From NCBI GenBank assembly GCA_934700895.1, contig CAKUXV010000004.1, positions 1 to 64,000 of the forward strand: 64,000 nucleotides of DNA, given 5' to 3'. Below are positions 1 to 8,636 of the stretch, piece after piece. The notes beneath the pieces were generated by a model. The model saw only the letters and a program-made list of their open reading frames with translations, was not told where the DNA came from and ran no database searches. The position numbers and the translations under genes were made by a program. Positions within the stretch are counted from its first letter, which is position 1. Each line of letters opens with the position of its first letter. The stretch is from an uncultured Bacilli bacterium (lineage in GTDB: Bacteria; Bacillota_I; Bacilli_A; RFN20; CAG-826).

Positions 1-392
1 TGCGCCGCAAGCCGCTCCCTAGCGGCGGGGTCTCCCCCGATTTGCGTGCTGGAATACTTTAGGCTTTCGCCAAGGATGTGTCAAGAAGAATTTTTAATTT
101 TTCTCGATTATTTGGAAGTTATTAGCCTCCAACGCCTGCCACCTCTTTATTCCTAAGAAGGTTAGCGATGGATATTTTACACATAGTCATGAGGCTTGCA
201 ACTGTTTTTTCGTCCAATTTCACATTTCTTCTTCTTTTGCTTATAGCGGCCGCGTTTCGGATACCATTCCTTTATATAAGTATAAATAAGGTTTCTAAAG
301 TTTAGCTGGGATTATCTCCGAATTTCATGGACTGATCCGCGCAAAAGACCGCTTCGCTCTTCCTTCAGGACCATTCCTAGGAACGGTTCATA
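1..392. other. Gene-free left edge
   Basis: No credible coding sequence is seen here. The stretch holds the outflow of the ribosomal superoperon from the right and a promoter at 56-84 that fires leftward out of the window. Positions 6-46 are GC-rich and can fold as a three-way junction: 6-10 with 42-46, 11-16 with 21-26, and 27-30 with 34-37. Positions 85-110 are A/T tracts. The middle (about 120-340) is AT-rich and shows nothing else I can name. Confidence 0.6.
56..84 (-). promoter_or_regulatory. Strong leftward sigma-A-type promoter with AT-rich upstream element
   Basis: On the minus strand a perfect -35 TTGACA (79-84) is separated by 17 nt from a TAAAGT -10 (56-61). Directly upstream (85-110) lie A and T tracts resembling an UP element, as found at stable-RNA promoters. 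The predicted start, near 49, sits just before a self-complementary GC-rich block. The product lies beyond the window. Confidence 0.6.
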
Positions 393-394
393 GT

Positions 395-420
395 AAAAGC
401 CGCACCCGAAGGCGCGGCTT
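395..420 (-). terminator. Intrinsic terminator of the ribosomal superoperon
   Basis: Nineteen bases past the rplQ stop, 397-406 pairs with 411-420 in a 10-bp GC-rich stem with one G-U, closed by a UUCG loop and followed on the minus strand by a short T run. An imperfect inverted repeat follows at 369-390. Confidence 0.8.
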
Positions 421-438
421 ATTGGGTTTTGAAACGAC

Positions 439-840
439 TTAGTCGACCCAGCGAACGAGAACGACTTCCGCATTATCGCCTTTACGGTTGCCGAGTTTCA
501 AAGCGCTGGTGTAACCGCCATTGCGATTTGCGAATTTCGGGCCAATCTCATTGAAAAGCTTGGCGAGGGCTTCGGTCCCGTTTTCGTCAACGAATCCCGT
601 GCGAACAACACGAGCCGCTTGACGGCGGGCATGGAGGTCTCCACGCTTTGCAAGGGTGACCATGTGATCCGCTAAAGTCTTGAGTTCTTTCACAACGCCA
701 GAAGTCACTTTGACTTCGCCGTTGATGATGAGGCTCGAGACGACATTGCGGAGCATCGATTTGTTCTTCGAGGCGGTATAACCGGCCTTGAAACGAACGC
801 CGGCTTTGCCGTGGACGTTCTTTCTTCCTTGTGCTGCCAT
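439..840 (-). CDS. rplQ: 50S ribosomal protein L17
   Basis: Large-subunit protein bL17, 133 residues and full length, near the peptide exit tunnel. The N-terminal basic region and the SSLIINGEVKVT segment are typical. It is the last gene of the alpha operon, 3 nt after rpoA, with a GGAG ribosome-binding site 8 nt before the ATG. A terminator follows directly. Confidence 0.97.
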   Translation of the reverse strand: MAAQGRKNVHGKAGVRFKAGYTASKNKSMLRNVVSSLIINGEVKVTSGVVKELKTLADHMVTLAKRGDLHARRQAARVVRTGFVDENGTEALAKLFNEIGPKFANRNGGYTSALKLGNRKGDNAEVVLVRWVD

Positions 841-843
841 TTT

Positions 844-1848
844 TTATTCTCCTACGTAATCACGGAAATGAAGCCCGATTTCAGCGAGTTTTTCCTTCAC
901 TTCCTTGAGCGACTTCTTGCCCAAATTGCGAACTTTCATCATCTCGTCTTCACTCTTTTGGGTGAGTTCCATGACCGTGGTGATGCCAGCGCGTTTCAAG
1001 CAGTTATTGCTGCGAACGCTGAGATCGAGTTCTTCGATCAGCATGTTCTGATATTTATTTTCCTCGGTCTTCACTTCTTCTTTGACCATGCGGTAATCTT
1101 TCGCGTTTTCAATCAACGTGAATTTCGCAAAGTGAGCGATGAGAAGCTGCGAGGCCAACGTGACGGCTTCCGAGGGGGTGCAGGATCCATTCGTGGTGAC
1201 TTCAAGAGTCAACGCATCGAATTTTGAATCGTGACCGACGCGGGTCGGTTCCACGCTGTAAGCGACTTTCAAGACGGGGCTGTAGTTGGAGTCCGTCGAG
1301 ATAACGCCGACCGTATCAATCTTGTGAATGAGTTTATTTTGCTCCGCGGTGACGTAGCCACGGCCCGTGCCGACGAAGATGGTCATTTGGAGACGGCCTT
1401 CTTCATTGAGGTGGGCGATTTCAAGGTCGCCGTTGACAACGGAGACCAAAGACGGGCAAACGAGATCAGAAGCTTTGACGACACAGGGCCCTTCCACATC
1501 AAGAGTAATGCGCTTGATGTCGTTGGATTCGTCATCAATCTTTAAAACCAAATCCTTGAGATTGAGGATAATCGCGGTGACGTCTTCATCACAGCCTTTG
1601 ATCGCCGTGAATTCGTGACGAACGCCCTCGATTTGAACCGCGTAAACGGACGCGCCGGGAAGAGCACTCAACAAAACGCGACGGAGCGCGTTGCCGAGTG
1701 TGATTCCAAAGCCACGTTCAAGCGGCTTGATGAGGAATTTTCCATAATGTTCAGCGTCGTCGTTGACCACGGTTTGAACGGTGAAGGGTTCGAAGGGGTT
1801 AGGAAGAGCGGATTGCTCTTTCTCTTCGACTTTGTTAGCGATTGCCAT
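844..1848 (-). CDS. rpoA: DNA-directed RNA polymerase subunit alpha
   Basis: 334 residues, normal length. The N-terminal domain for dimerisation and polymerase assembly carries the family motif RGFGITLGNALRRVLLSALPG near residues 45-65. A linker of about 20 residues leads to the C-terminal domain (about 255-325), which contacts UP elements and activators and contains the helix-hairpin-helix-like VRNLGKKSL. It lies between rpsK and rplQ as in all Bacilli. A GGAGGA site precedes the ATG. Confidence 0.98.
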   Translation of the reverse strand: MAIANKVEEKEQSALPNPFEPFTVQTVVNDDAEHYGKFLIKPLERGFGITLGNALRRVLLSALPGASVYAVQIEGVRHEFTAIKGCDEDVTAIILNLKDLVLKIDDESNDIKRITLDVEGPCVVKASDLVCPSLVSVVNGDLEIAHLNEEGRLQMTIFVGTGRGYVTAEQNKLIHKIDTVGVISTDSNYSPVLKVAYSVEPTRVGHDSKFDALTLEVTTNGSCTPSEAVTLASQLLIAHFAKFTLIENAKDYRMVKEEVKTEENKYQNMLIEELDLSVRSNNCLKRAGITTVMELTQKSEDEMMKVRNLGKKSLKEVKEKLAEIGLHFRDYVGE

Positions 1849-1897
1849 TAATAATCCTCCTATTGGTTAGCTAGTGTAGCGATTTGAAAATACAGGA

Positions 1898-2293
1898 CTA
1901 GCCGCGAGGACGCTTGGGCGGACGGCAGCCGTTGTGAGGGATTGGGGTGGTGTCTTCGATGGAGAGGACTTGGAGTCCAACCGTCGTCAAAGCGCGAACC
2001 GCGGATTCACGGCCGGCACCCGGACCTTTGACCTCGACTTCGACTTGGCGAAGGCCTTGATCGAAAGCGGTTTTGCCAGCTGCTTCGGCAGCGAGTTGAG
2101 CCGCGAACGGGGTAGCTTTTTTAGCGCCTTTATATCCCAAGGCACCAGCAGAGCTCCAGGCAATGACGTTGCCTTGGGGATCCGTGATGGTGACGATGGT
2201 ATTGTTGAAGGTGCTGTGGATGTGAGCAACGCCTTTGGTAAAGGAGCGTTTGATCTTCTTCTTGCGGGCGGTGGTTTTCTTAGAATCAGCCAT
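1898..2293 (-). CDS. rpsK: 30S ribosomal protein S11
   Basis: Small-subunit platform protein uS11, 131 residues. The N-terminus is Lys-rich and the C-terminus carries the hallmark DTTPIPHNGCRPPKRPRG. It is 14 nt after rpsM. The 49-nt spacer to rpoA is the largest in this part of the cluster, but I see no terminator in it. Confidence 0.97.
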   Translation of the reverse strand: MADSKKTTARKKKIKRSFTKGVAHIHSTFNNTIVTITDPQGNVIAWSSAGALGYKGAKKATPFAAQLAAEAAGKTAFDQGLRQVEVEVKGPGAGRESAVRALTTVGLQVLSIEDTTPIPHNGCRPPKRPRG

Positions 2294-2307
2294 TGTTATT
2301 TACCTCC

Positions 2308-2682
2308 TTACCTCGTCGCTTCCTTCTTGTTCGCAATGGTCTTTCTCTTACCTTTGCGCGTACGGGCATTGGTGCGGGTACGTTGGCCGCGAACGGGGAG
2401 GCCTTTCTTATGACGGATGCCACGATAGCATCCGATTTCCGTTAAACGTTTGATGTTGAGCGCAACCTCACGGCGAAGGTCGCCTTCGGTGCGGTATTTC
2501 GCAACTTCGGAACGAAGCGCGGTGAGCTGCTCGTCAGTGAGGTTCTTGGTGCGAATATCGACCGAGACACCAGCGGCGTCGCAGATTTTCGTGGCGGTCG
2601 TGTTTCCGATACCGTAGATGTAGGTAAGGGAGACAACGATGCGCTTTTCATTTGGGATATCAACCCCAGCAATACGTGCCAT
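2308..2682 (-). CDS. rpsM: 30S ribosomal protein S13
   Basis: Head protein uS13, 124 residues, contacting the P-site tRNA and bridging to the large subunit. It begins MARIAGVDIPNEKRI and ends in the basic RTNARTRKGKRKT tail typical of the family. It follows rpmJ by 28 nt. Confidence 0.97.
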   Translation of the reverse strand: MARIAGVDIPNEKRIVVSLTYIYGIGNTTATKICDAAGVSVDIRTKNLTDEQLTALRSEVAKYRTEGDLRREVALNIKRLTEIGCYRGIRHKKGLPVRGQRTRTNARTRKGKRKTIANKKEATR

Positions 2683-2710
2683 ATTTGCTACGATTCCTTT
2701 CTAACGCTCA

Positions 2711-2824
2711 TCAACCCTGGCGCTGTTTGTGCTTGGGGTTGGAGCAAATGACCATGACTTTGCCATGGCGCCGAATGACTTTGCATTTGTCGCAAATCGG
2801 CTTGACAGACGGTCTGACTTTCAT
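2711..2824 (-). CDS. rpmJ: 50S ribosomal protein L36
   Basis: A 37-codon gene read directly from the sequence between infA and rpsM. It begins MKVRPSVKPICDKCK and ends KHKQRQG. Cys11, Cys14, Cys27 and His32 form the usual zinc site, so this is the C+ (zinc-binding) form. Position and sequence fix the identity. Confidence 0.96.
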   Translation of the reverse strand: MKVRPSVKPICDKCKVIRRHGKVMVICSNPKHKQRQG

Positions 2825-2845
2825 GTTTTTTACTCCTAATTGGAT

Positions 2846-3067
2846 TCAGTTCCTGTAACGGAACGTAATACGCCCACGTGTTAAATCATACGGTGAGAAT
2901 TGGACGGTGACCCGATCACCGGGGAGAATTCGAATGTAGTTCATACGGATTTTTCCCGAAACGCAGGCTTGGACCACAACGCCCGTTTGCAATTTCACCT
3001 TGAAGTTCGCGTTGGGAAGACATTCCACAACGGTTGCTTCGACTTCAATGCAATCTTCTTTGCTCAA
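2846..3067 (-). CDS. infA: Translation initiation factor IF-1
   Basis: 73 residues forming a single S1/OB-fold domain that occupies the ribosomal A site during initiation. The family motif GKIRMNYIRILPGDRVTVQ is present. It stands between map and rpmJ as in Bacillus. Confidence 0.97.
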   Translation of the reverse strand: MSKEDCIEVEATVVECLPNANFKVKLQTGVVVQACVSGKIRMNYIRILPGDRVTVQFSPYDLTRGRITFRYRN

Positions 3068-3094
3068 AAAACAGCCTCTCCTTTCTGCCCTCGA

Positions 3095-3844
3095 TTAAAT
3101 TTTCGTGAGGATCTCGCAACCATCTTTGGTAACCGCCAATGTGTTTTCATAATGGGCGGTCAGGCCTTTGTCCTTCGCCACAACCGTCCATCCGTCTTTG
3201 AGAACGCGGACTGCGTTATGGTGTTCGAAGATCATGGGCTCGATGCAAATGGTCATCCCTTCCCTAAGAACCGGGCCAGTACCCGGGGTTCCATAGCAGG
3301 GAATGTAGGGATCTTCGTGCATTTCGCGGCCGATTCCGTGTCCGGTATATTCCCGGGCAACGCTGCAGCCGTATTTCTTGGCGGTTTCCTCGATGGCGTG
3401 GCAAACATCACCAAGATGCACCCCTGGTTTTACCAGGGCCATAGCATTATCGAAGCATTCCTTGGCAATTGCAATCATTCTTTTTTGCCGCTCACCACAA
3501 ATTCCTACTTCGTAGGTCCGGCAAGCGTCGCCGCAATAGCCGTTCTTCTTGGTGACCAAATCCAGAGAAATGATGTCGCCGTCTCGAAGAATTTGCTTGG
3601 AGGAGGGGATTCCGTGAAGAATCACTTCGTTCACGCTGGTGCAAACCGATGCAGGATAGCCGTAATAGCCTTTCTCAGCAGGGATTGCCCCATTCTCGCG
3701 CATCACGCGCTCGACTTGCTCATCCAAGAATGCGGTGCTGACTCCGGGTTGAACCATCGGCCCAACCTCTTCAAAAACCAAGGCAGCCACGCGACCGGCC
3801 TCACGCATGAGGTCGATTTCGCGTGGCGATTTGATGATGATCAC
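3095..3844 (-). CDS. map: Methionine aminopeptidase, type I
   Basis: Removes the N-terminal Met of nascent proteins. 249 residues, a normal type Ia length without the SH3-type extension. The metal ligands are visible: Asp in ISLDLV, Asp in GDACRTY, His in GHGIGREMHEDP, Glu in CIEPMI and Glu in YENTLAVT. The start codon overlaps the adk stop by 4 nt, so the two are translationally coupled. Confidence 0.97.
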   Translation of the reverse strand: MIIIKSPREIDLMREAGRVAALVFEEVGPMVQPGVSTAFLDEQVERVMRENGAIPAEKGYYGYPASVCTSVNEVILHGIPSSKQILRDGDIISLDLVTKKNGYCGDACRTYEVGICGERQKRMIAIAKECFDNAMALVKPGVHLGDVCHAIEETAKKYGCSVAREYTGHGIGREMHEDPYIPCYGTPGTGPVLREGMTICIEPMIFEHHNAVRVLKDGWTVVAKDKGLTAHYENTLAVTKDGCEILTKI

Positions 3845-4494
3845 TTGTTCGCCTCAAGAAGAGAGCAAATCTCTTCAAAAAGGGTTTGGGCGTCCACCTT
3901 ACCATCGAAGCCGTGGTAGACCCCTTCTTTTTTGTAGAAATCTTGAAGCGGGGCTGTTTGTTTGTAATAGTTTTCCAAACGAATTTGGAGCGAGGCTTCG
4001 TTATCGTCTTTGCGTTGGATGAGTTCCGTACCGCAGCGATCGCAAATGCCTTCCTTTTGCGGCTTCATGTCCTGAACGTGATAGGAAGCACCACATTTGG
4101 AGCAAACGCGACGGCCGCTGATGCGACGAACGAGTTCGCTGTCATCAACGACAATGTCGACAACCATGGAAACCTCCCGGTCGATTTCCGGGCCCATTTG
4201 TTTCAAAGCTTCTGCTTGAACCAACGTGCGGGGGAATCCATCGAGAAGATATCCGTTGGCGCAATCCGGGCGAGAAAGTCTCTCGCGGACCAGGCCGATC
4301 GTAACGTCATCGGGAACCAAGTCTCCGCGTTCGATGATGGCTTTCGCCTTCAATCCGAGCGGGGTGCCTTGGGAGATGGCCTCACGGAACATATCGCCGG
4401 TGGAGATATGAGGGATGTGGAAAGCGTCGACAATACGGGTCGCTTGGGTGCCTTTCCCGGCTCCCGGCGGGCCCATGAGGATGATATTCAACAT
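3841..4494 (-). CDS. adk: Adenylate kinase with zinc-type LID
   Basis: Interconverts AMP and ATP with ADP. 217 residues, long-LID form. The P loop GPPGAGKGT is at 8-16, the AMP-site motif DGFPRT at 85-90, and the LID carries Cys131, Cys134, Cys151 and Cys154, a structural zinc site common in Gram-positive bacteria. It lies 2 nt after secY and overlaps map by 4 nt. Confidence 0.98.
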   Translation of the reverse strand: MLNIILMGPPGAGKGTQATRIVDAFHIPHISTGDMFREAISQGTPLGLKAKAIIERGDLVPDDVTIGLVRERLSRPDCANGYLLDGFPRTLVQAEALKQMGPEIDREVSMVVDIVVDDSELVRRISGRRVCSKCGASYHVQDMKPQKEGICDRCGTELIQRKDDNEASLQIRLENYYKQTAPLQDFYKKEGVYHGFDGKVDAQTLFEEICSLLEANK

Positions 4495-4496
4495 GC

Positions 4497-5855
4497 TTAC
4501 ATGCCTCCTTGAACTTGCTCAAAAGATTTTCCGGCGAGCAAACCGTCGATTTGCGCATTGAGCTCAATGCAAACGCCGACCACGATGATCATGCCGGTGC
4601 CGCCGATCGCAAGTGAGGTATCCGTCCCGAAGATGCCAGACAAAGTCAAGGCGATCGGAAGCAAGGAAATCACGGCGAGGGCTAACGCGCCAATGCAGGT
4701 CACGCGGTTTAAAACCTTCGAAACGTATCGCTCGGTTTCTTTTCCAGGGCGGATGCCCGGGATATAGGAACCGTTCTTTTGGAAATTGTCTGCCATCTGT
4801 TCGGGGTCGATCTGCATCTGAGCATAGAAGAATGTGAAGACGATGATCAACGTCACGTAGATGAGCAAGCCCCACGGCATGCTCCAAGTTTCCCCATCGA
4901 ACCACGGCATTTCGTACATGGCCGAATAATTGAAAATTTGGAGCCATTGCGCATTCGCCGCATCCGCGGAAATGAAACTCGCAACGACCGAAGGCGCCAT
5001 CATGATGGAAGACGCGAAGATAACGGGAATAACCCCAGCGCTATTAATCTTGATGGGGAGAAAGGAGGCACGGGCCATAGAAGCCGTTTGTCCGCCTTTT
5101 CCCGCATGCTGGACTGGGATTTTGCGGCGGGAGAGTTCGAAGAACACGACTCCGCCGGTAATCGCCACAAGCGCGAGCATATATAAGACGAATTGGAAGG
5201 AGCCACGAATCAAAGCATTCGAGCCCATTCCTTGGTTTTGACTGATCCACTTGGTAAATGCCGTGTGAATCTGGATGGGAAGGCTGCGCACACAGCCGGC
5301 AAAGATAATGACGGAAATGCCGTTGCCCAATCCTTTTTCGGTGATTTGGTCGCCCAGCCACATCGTGAGCATAGAGCCAGCGAGCATGACGGTGACGATA
5401 TAGAGATACGTCCAGAAATTATCGGCAAGAGTCAAGGTGATGTAGCTTGAATTCTGCATCGTCTTGATGATGCCGTAAGCCTGAACGGCGCCGAGAAGCA
5501 AGGATAGGTAACGGGTCGCCATTTCGATCTTCTTGCGACCATATTGTCCTTGTTTGGATAAATCCGTCAACGCGGGCAATACGTCCTTCGAGAGGAGCTC
5601 GATGATGATCTGAGCGGTAATGTAAGGCGAGACCCCTAGGGCAAAGACAGAGAAGTTCGAAAGCGCTCCCCCGCCCAACAAATCCATCAAGGCCAGGGCG
5701 CTGCCGGAGTTCATTGCATTTTGCAATTCTTCTTCAGCATGGACGCCCGGAACCGAGATAGCCGCCCCGATCCTGATGACGAAGAGAATCATGACCGTAA
5801 AGAAGATACGGCCAACAATCTCCTTGTTTTTGAAGATCGAGACGAACTTATGCAT
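4497..5855 (-). CDS. secY: Preprotein translocase subunit SecY
   Basis: The protein-conducting channel of the Sec system, 452 residues with ten predicted membrane segments. Typical blocks include VSPYITAQIIIELL and the cytoplasmic loop IPVQHAGKGG. Its ATG overlaps the rplO stop in a TAATG arrangement, so SecY synthesis is coupled to L15. The context (rplO-secY-adk-map) is canonical. Confidence 0.98.
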   Translation of the reverse strand: MHKFVSIFKNKEIVGRIFFTVMILFVIRIGAAISVPGVHAEEELQNAMNSGSALALMDLLGGGALSNFSVFALGVSPYITAQIIIELLSKDVLPALTDLSKQGQYGRKKIEMATRYLSLLLGAVQAYGIIKTMQNSSYITLTLADNFWTYLYIVTVMLAGSMLTMWLGDQITEKGLGNGISVIIFAGCVRSLPIQIHTAFTKWISQNQGMGSNALIRGSFQFVLYMLALVAITGGVVFFELSRRKIPVQHAGKGGQTASMARASFLPIKINSAGVIPVIFASSIMMAPSVVASFISADAANAQWLQIFNYSAMYEMPWFDGETWSMPWGLLIYVTLIIVFTFFYAQMQIDPEQMADNFQKNGSYIPGIRPGKETERYVSKVLNRVTCIGALALAVISLLPIALTLSGIFGTDTSLAIGGTGMIIVVGVCIELNAQIDGLLAGKSFEQVQGGM

Positions 5856-6310
5856 TAGGCAATAACCTTGGCTTCGCCGCCGAGGTCCTCAATCGCTTTC
5901 TTCGCAGAAGCAGAGAAGGCCTTCGCTTCGACGACAAGTTTCTTAGTGAGCTTGCCGTTGCCAAGGACTTTCACGCCGCTGAGTTCTTTCTTGATGATTT
6001 TCTTTTCAAGAAGGAGAGCGGTGGTAACCGTTTCGCCCTCTTGGAAATACTTTTCAAGAGTATTGAGGCTGATCGTCGCGTAGACGGTCGGGTTGTTGTG
6101 GTGGGTTTTGCGAGCGCCAAACTTTGGAAGACGGCGAGCGATCGGCGTTTGTCCGCCTTCGAATCCGTTCTTCTTGGTGTGGGCGTGGGCACCCTGCCCC
6201 TTCGTGCCTTTGCCAGCGGTCTTTCCGTTTCCGGATCCGCGGCCACGGCCCTTGCGGAAGGCATCCGTCTTCGCGCCGGGGGCGTTGTGGAGATTATGAA
6301 GGTTCGTCAT
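5855..6310 (-). CDS. rplO: 50S ribosomal protein L15
   Basis: Large-subunit protein uL15, 151 residues. The Gly/Lys/Arg-rich N-terminus with GRGRGSGNGKTAGKGTKGQG is diagnostic. It starts 2 nt after the rpsE stop. The gene that normally lies between them, rpmD (L30), is missing. Confidence 0.97.
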   Translation of the reverse strand: MTNLHNLHNAPGAKTDAFRKGRGRGSGNGKTAGKGTKGQGAHAHTKKNGFEGGQTPIARRLPKFGARKTHHNNPTVYATISLNTLEKYFQEGETVTTALLLEKKIIKKELSGVKVLGNGKLTKKLVVEAKAFSASAKKAIEDLGGEAKVIA

Positions 6311-6312
6311 GA

Positions 6313-7050
6313 TTACTTATCTCCTTTCGAGGCATCTTTTTTAGCGGCCATCGCGGCTTTGTGGGCGGCGCGCTCCGCATCATGTTTGGCTTTGATTTGT
6401 TCCGGGGTCTTCTTGCCACGGAGAATCATGACCTTATCGTACTCCTTGAGGGAGAGAAGGCCAGCCGAGGTGGCGCGAATCACGTTGATCGGGGTACGGG
6501 AACCGTAAACCTTGGCAACGATGTTCTTAACACCGGCGAGTTCGACGACGGCGCGGACAGCACCGCCAGCGACGATGCCCGTGCCAGCCGGAGCCGGTTT
6601 CAAGACGACTTTGGTCGATCCGAAAACGCCTTCGACGTCATGGGTGATCGTTCCCTTAACGAGGGGAACAGAATACATTTGCTTGCGAGCAGCGGCCAAC
6701 GACTTCTTGATGGCATCGGGGACTTCGCCCGACTTCGACATCGCGAAGCCATATTTGCCTTTTCCATCGCCGACAACGGCGAGAGCGGAGAAGCGGACGT
6801 GTTTTCCGCCTTGAACCGTCTTGGAAACGCGGTTGATGGCAACCACGCGCTCGGTCAATCCATCATCGTTTCCGCGATGGAATCCGCCGCGACCGCCACG
6901 TCTTTCAGACGGACGTCCACGGTGGGAAGCGTCTTTGCGATCCCCAGGGCGGGGAGCGGCGGCCGAGCCATGGGGCTCATATCCGCTTTTAGCAGAGGCT
7001 TGTTCCTCGACGTTTTCCGCCGGGGCATTGACTTTGTTTTCTTCTTCCAT
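6313..7050 (-). CDS. rpsE: 30S ribosomal protein S5 with long disordered N-terminal extension
   Basis: uS5 lines the mRNA entry channel and affects decoding accuracy. It has 245 residues against about 165 in Bacillus. The conserved core starts near residue 64 (LTERVVAINRVSKTVQGGKH). Before it lies an acidic, then Arg/Gly-rich stretch (RGGRGGFHRGN) that looks disordered and RNA-binding. The C-terminus also carries an Ala/Lys-rich tail. L30 is absent downstream. Confidence 0.96.
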   Translation of the reverse strand: MEEENKVNAPAENVEEQASAKSGYEPHGSAAAPRPGDRKDASHRGRPSERRGGRGGFHRGNDDGLTERVVAINRVSKTVQGGKHVRFSALAVVGDGKGKYGFAMSKSGEVPDAIKKSLAAARKQMYSVPLVKGTITHDVEGVFGSTKVVLKPAPAGTGIVAGGAVRAVVELAGVKNIVAKVYGSRTPINVIRATSAGLLSLKEYDKVMILRGKKTPEQIKAKHDAERAAHKAAMAAKKDASKGDK

Positions 7051-7061
7051 GGTCCTTCTCC

Positions 7062-7418
7062 TTAGAACTTGAGTCCGCCTTCGCGTGCAGCATCGGCTAA
7101 CGCAGCGACGCGGCCGTGGTAGAGGTATCCGCCGCGGTCGAAGGCAACGATTTCGATGCCTTTGGCTTTGGCTTTGGCGGCAAGATCAGCACCGACTTTG
7201 GCAGCTGCTTCGCAGTTTCCGCCGTTTTCGAGCTTCAATTGCGTGGACGAGCTGGAGACGAGGGTGATCCCCTTCGTATCGTCGATGATTTGCGCTTCAA
7301 TGTTTTTATTGGAGCGGAAGACGCAGAGGCGCGGCTTTTCGGCCGTGCCGGAGACTTTGGCGCGAACGCGGGCGTGTTTACGAACGCGGGCGACGTTTCT
7401 CGATTCTTTTTCAATCAT
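7062..7418 (-). CDS. rplR: 50S ribosomal protein L18
   Basis: uL18, 118 residues, binds 5S rRNA in the central protuberance. The motifs RPRLCVFRSNKNIEAQIIDD-like and FDRGGYLYHGRVAALADAAR are typical of the family. It lies between rplF and rpsE with short spacers. Confidence 0.97.
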   Translation of the reverse strand: MIEKESRNVARVRKHARVRAKVSGTAEKPRLCVFRSNKNIEAQIIDDTKGITLVSSSSTQLKLENGGNCEAAAKVGADLAAKAKAKGIEIVAFDRGGYLYHGRVAALADAAREGGLKF

Positions 7419-7433
7419 AGCATCTCACTCCTA

Positions 7434-7985
7434 TTACTTCTTGCCAGTGGCAGCGGCGCGTTTACCTTCCTTGCGGATGATATGTTCGCCCTTGTATTTG
7501 ATTCCTTTGCCACCATAAGGTTCCGGACGCTTGGTGTCGTGGATGAGGGCAGCCATTTGGCCGACCTTTTGCTTGTCGATACCTTCGACGGCGATGTGAG
7601 TTTCATCTTTGCAGATGATTTTGACCCCTTCAATCGGTTGAAGGACGACTTCGTGGGAGAAGCCAACGTTGAGAACGATGGCATTTCCGCGCATAGCGCA
7701 GCGATAACCGATACCGACGATTTCAAGTTCTCTCTTGTAACCTTCGGAAACGCCGACGACGGCGTTGTGGATGTTGGCACGGGTCGTTCCGTGCAAGGTG
7801 CGCTCTTCGATTTCATTGCCCTTAACGGTGCAATGGATCGCTCCGTCTTTGACCTCGACGCTCACGAGAGCGGGAACGCTCACGCTTAATTCGCCTTTGG
7901 ATCCTTTGACGGTGATGACGCCGTCGGCGAAGTTCGCCGTGACGCCTTCAGGAAGAACGACGGGTTTAAATCCGATACGAGACAT
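7434..7985 (-). CDS. rplF: 50S ribosomal protein L6
   Basis: uL6, 183 residues with two tandem similar domains, near the GTPase-associated centre. It begins MSRIGFKPVVLPEGV and carries the C-terminal KRPEPYGGKGIKYKGE signature. Length and position between rpsH and rplR are standard. Confidence 0.97.
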   Translation of the reverse strand: MSRIGFKPVVLPEGVTANFADGVITVKGSKGELSVSVPALVSVEVKDGAIHCTVKGNEIEERTLHGTTRANIHNAVVGVSEGYKRELEIVGIGYRCAMRGNAIVLNVGFSHEVVLQPIEGVKIICKDETHIAVEGIDKQKVGQMAALIHDTKRPEPYGGKGIKYKGEHIIRKEGKRAAATGKK

Positions 7986-8006
7986 TTTGTTTTCTTCCTT
8001 TCTCTA

Positions 8007-8420
8007 TTACCAAATGTAGCAGAGGACTTCGCCACCGACGTTGGCCTTGCGAGCCTGGGAATCGGTGAGCAATCCTTTGGGGGTACTGACGATGGCGATG
8101 CCAAGGCCATGCAAGACCGTCGGGATTTTATCCGCTTCAGAGTAAACGCGGAGACCAGGTTTGGAGATTCTCTTCAAATTGGTGATCGCACGTTCGCCAG
8201 AGGCGCTGTACTTGAGGAGGACGTTGAGGGTTTTCTTTCCATCGTTCTCTTCGACGTTGAAACCGTTGATGAACCCTTCGTTTTGAAGGATTTTCGCGAT
8301 ATTTTCTTTCATCTTGGAGTGCGGCATGGAGACTTCGTCATAACGAAGAGCGTTCGCGTTGCGGATGCGGGTGAGCATATCCGCGATTGGATCGCCAATA
8401 TTAGCGTTCATAGCTTTCAT
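8007..8420 (-). CDS. rpsH: 30S ribosomal protein S8
   Basis: uS8, 137 residues, binds the central domain of 16S rRNA and is the autoregulator of the spc operon in E. coli. The DPIADMLTRIRNAN and ISTPKG-like C-terminal motifs are seen. The first ATG is chosen because an AAGGAG site lies 9 nt upstream of it. A second ATG three codons later has poorer spacing. Confidence 0.96.
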   Translation of the reverse strand: MKAMNANIGDPIADMLTRIRNANALRYDEVSMPHSKMKENIAKILQNEGFINGFNVEENDGKKTLNVLLKYSASGERAITNLKRISKPGLRVYSEADKIPTVLHGLGIAIVSTPKGLLTDSQARKANVGGEVLCYIW

Positions 8421-8439
8421 TGTTTCTTTCTCCTTTCCA

Positions 8440-8625
8440 TTACCAAGAGGCCTTTTTCATGCCCGGGATTTCGCCCTTATAGGCGAGCTCACGGAGGCAG
8501 ATGCGGCAGAGGCCGAAGCGGCGGATGACGCCGTGAGGACGGCCGCAACGCTTGCAGCGAGTATACTCACGAGTGGAGAACTTCTGCTTGCGGTTGCATT
8601 TGTTGATTAAACTTTTCTTAGCCAT
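8440..8625 (-). CDS. rpsN: 30S ribosomal protein S14, zinc type
   Basis: Short 61-residue uS14 with the zinc ligands Cys24, Cys27, Cys40 and Cys43 (CKRCGRP, CRICLREL). This is the zinc-containing form typical of Firmicutes, as opposed to the long zinc-free paralogue. It lies between rplE and rpsH. Confidence 0.97.
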   Translation of the reverse strand: MAKKSLINKCNRKQKFSTREYTRCKRCGRPHGVIRRFGLCRICLRELAYKGEIPGMKKASW

Positions 8626-8636
8626 TTTCGGTCTCC

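Noticed and set aside
6..46. Calling the left-edge fold RNase P RNA, tmRNA or a named riboswitch
   Set aside because: None of the universally conserved blocks of these RNAs is visible in the short part inside the window.
2900..3919. Long plus-strand frame (339 codons) opposite infA, map and adk
   Set aside because: Mirror frame of highly conserved genes. It has no ribosome-binding site, no domain and a composition typical of antisense reading.
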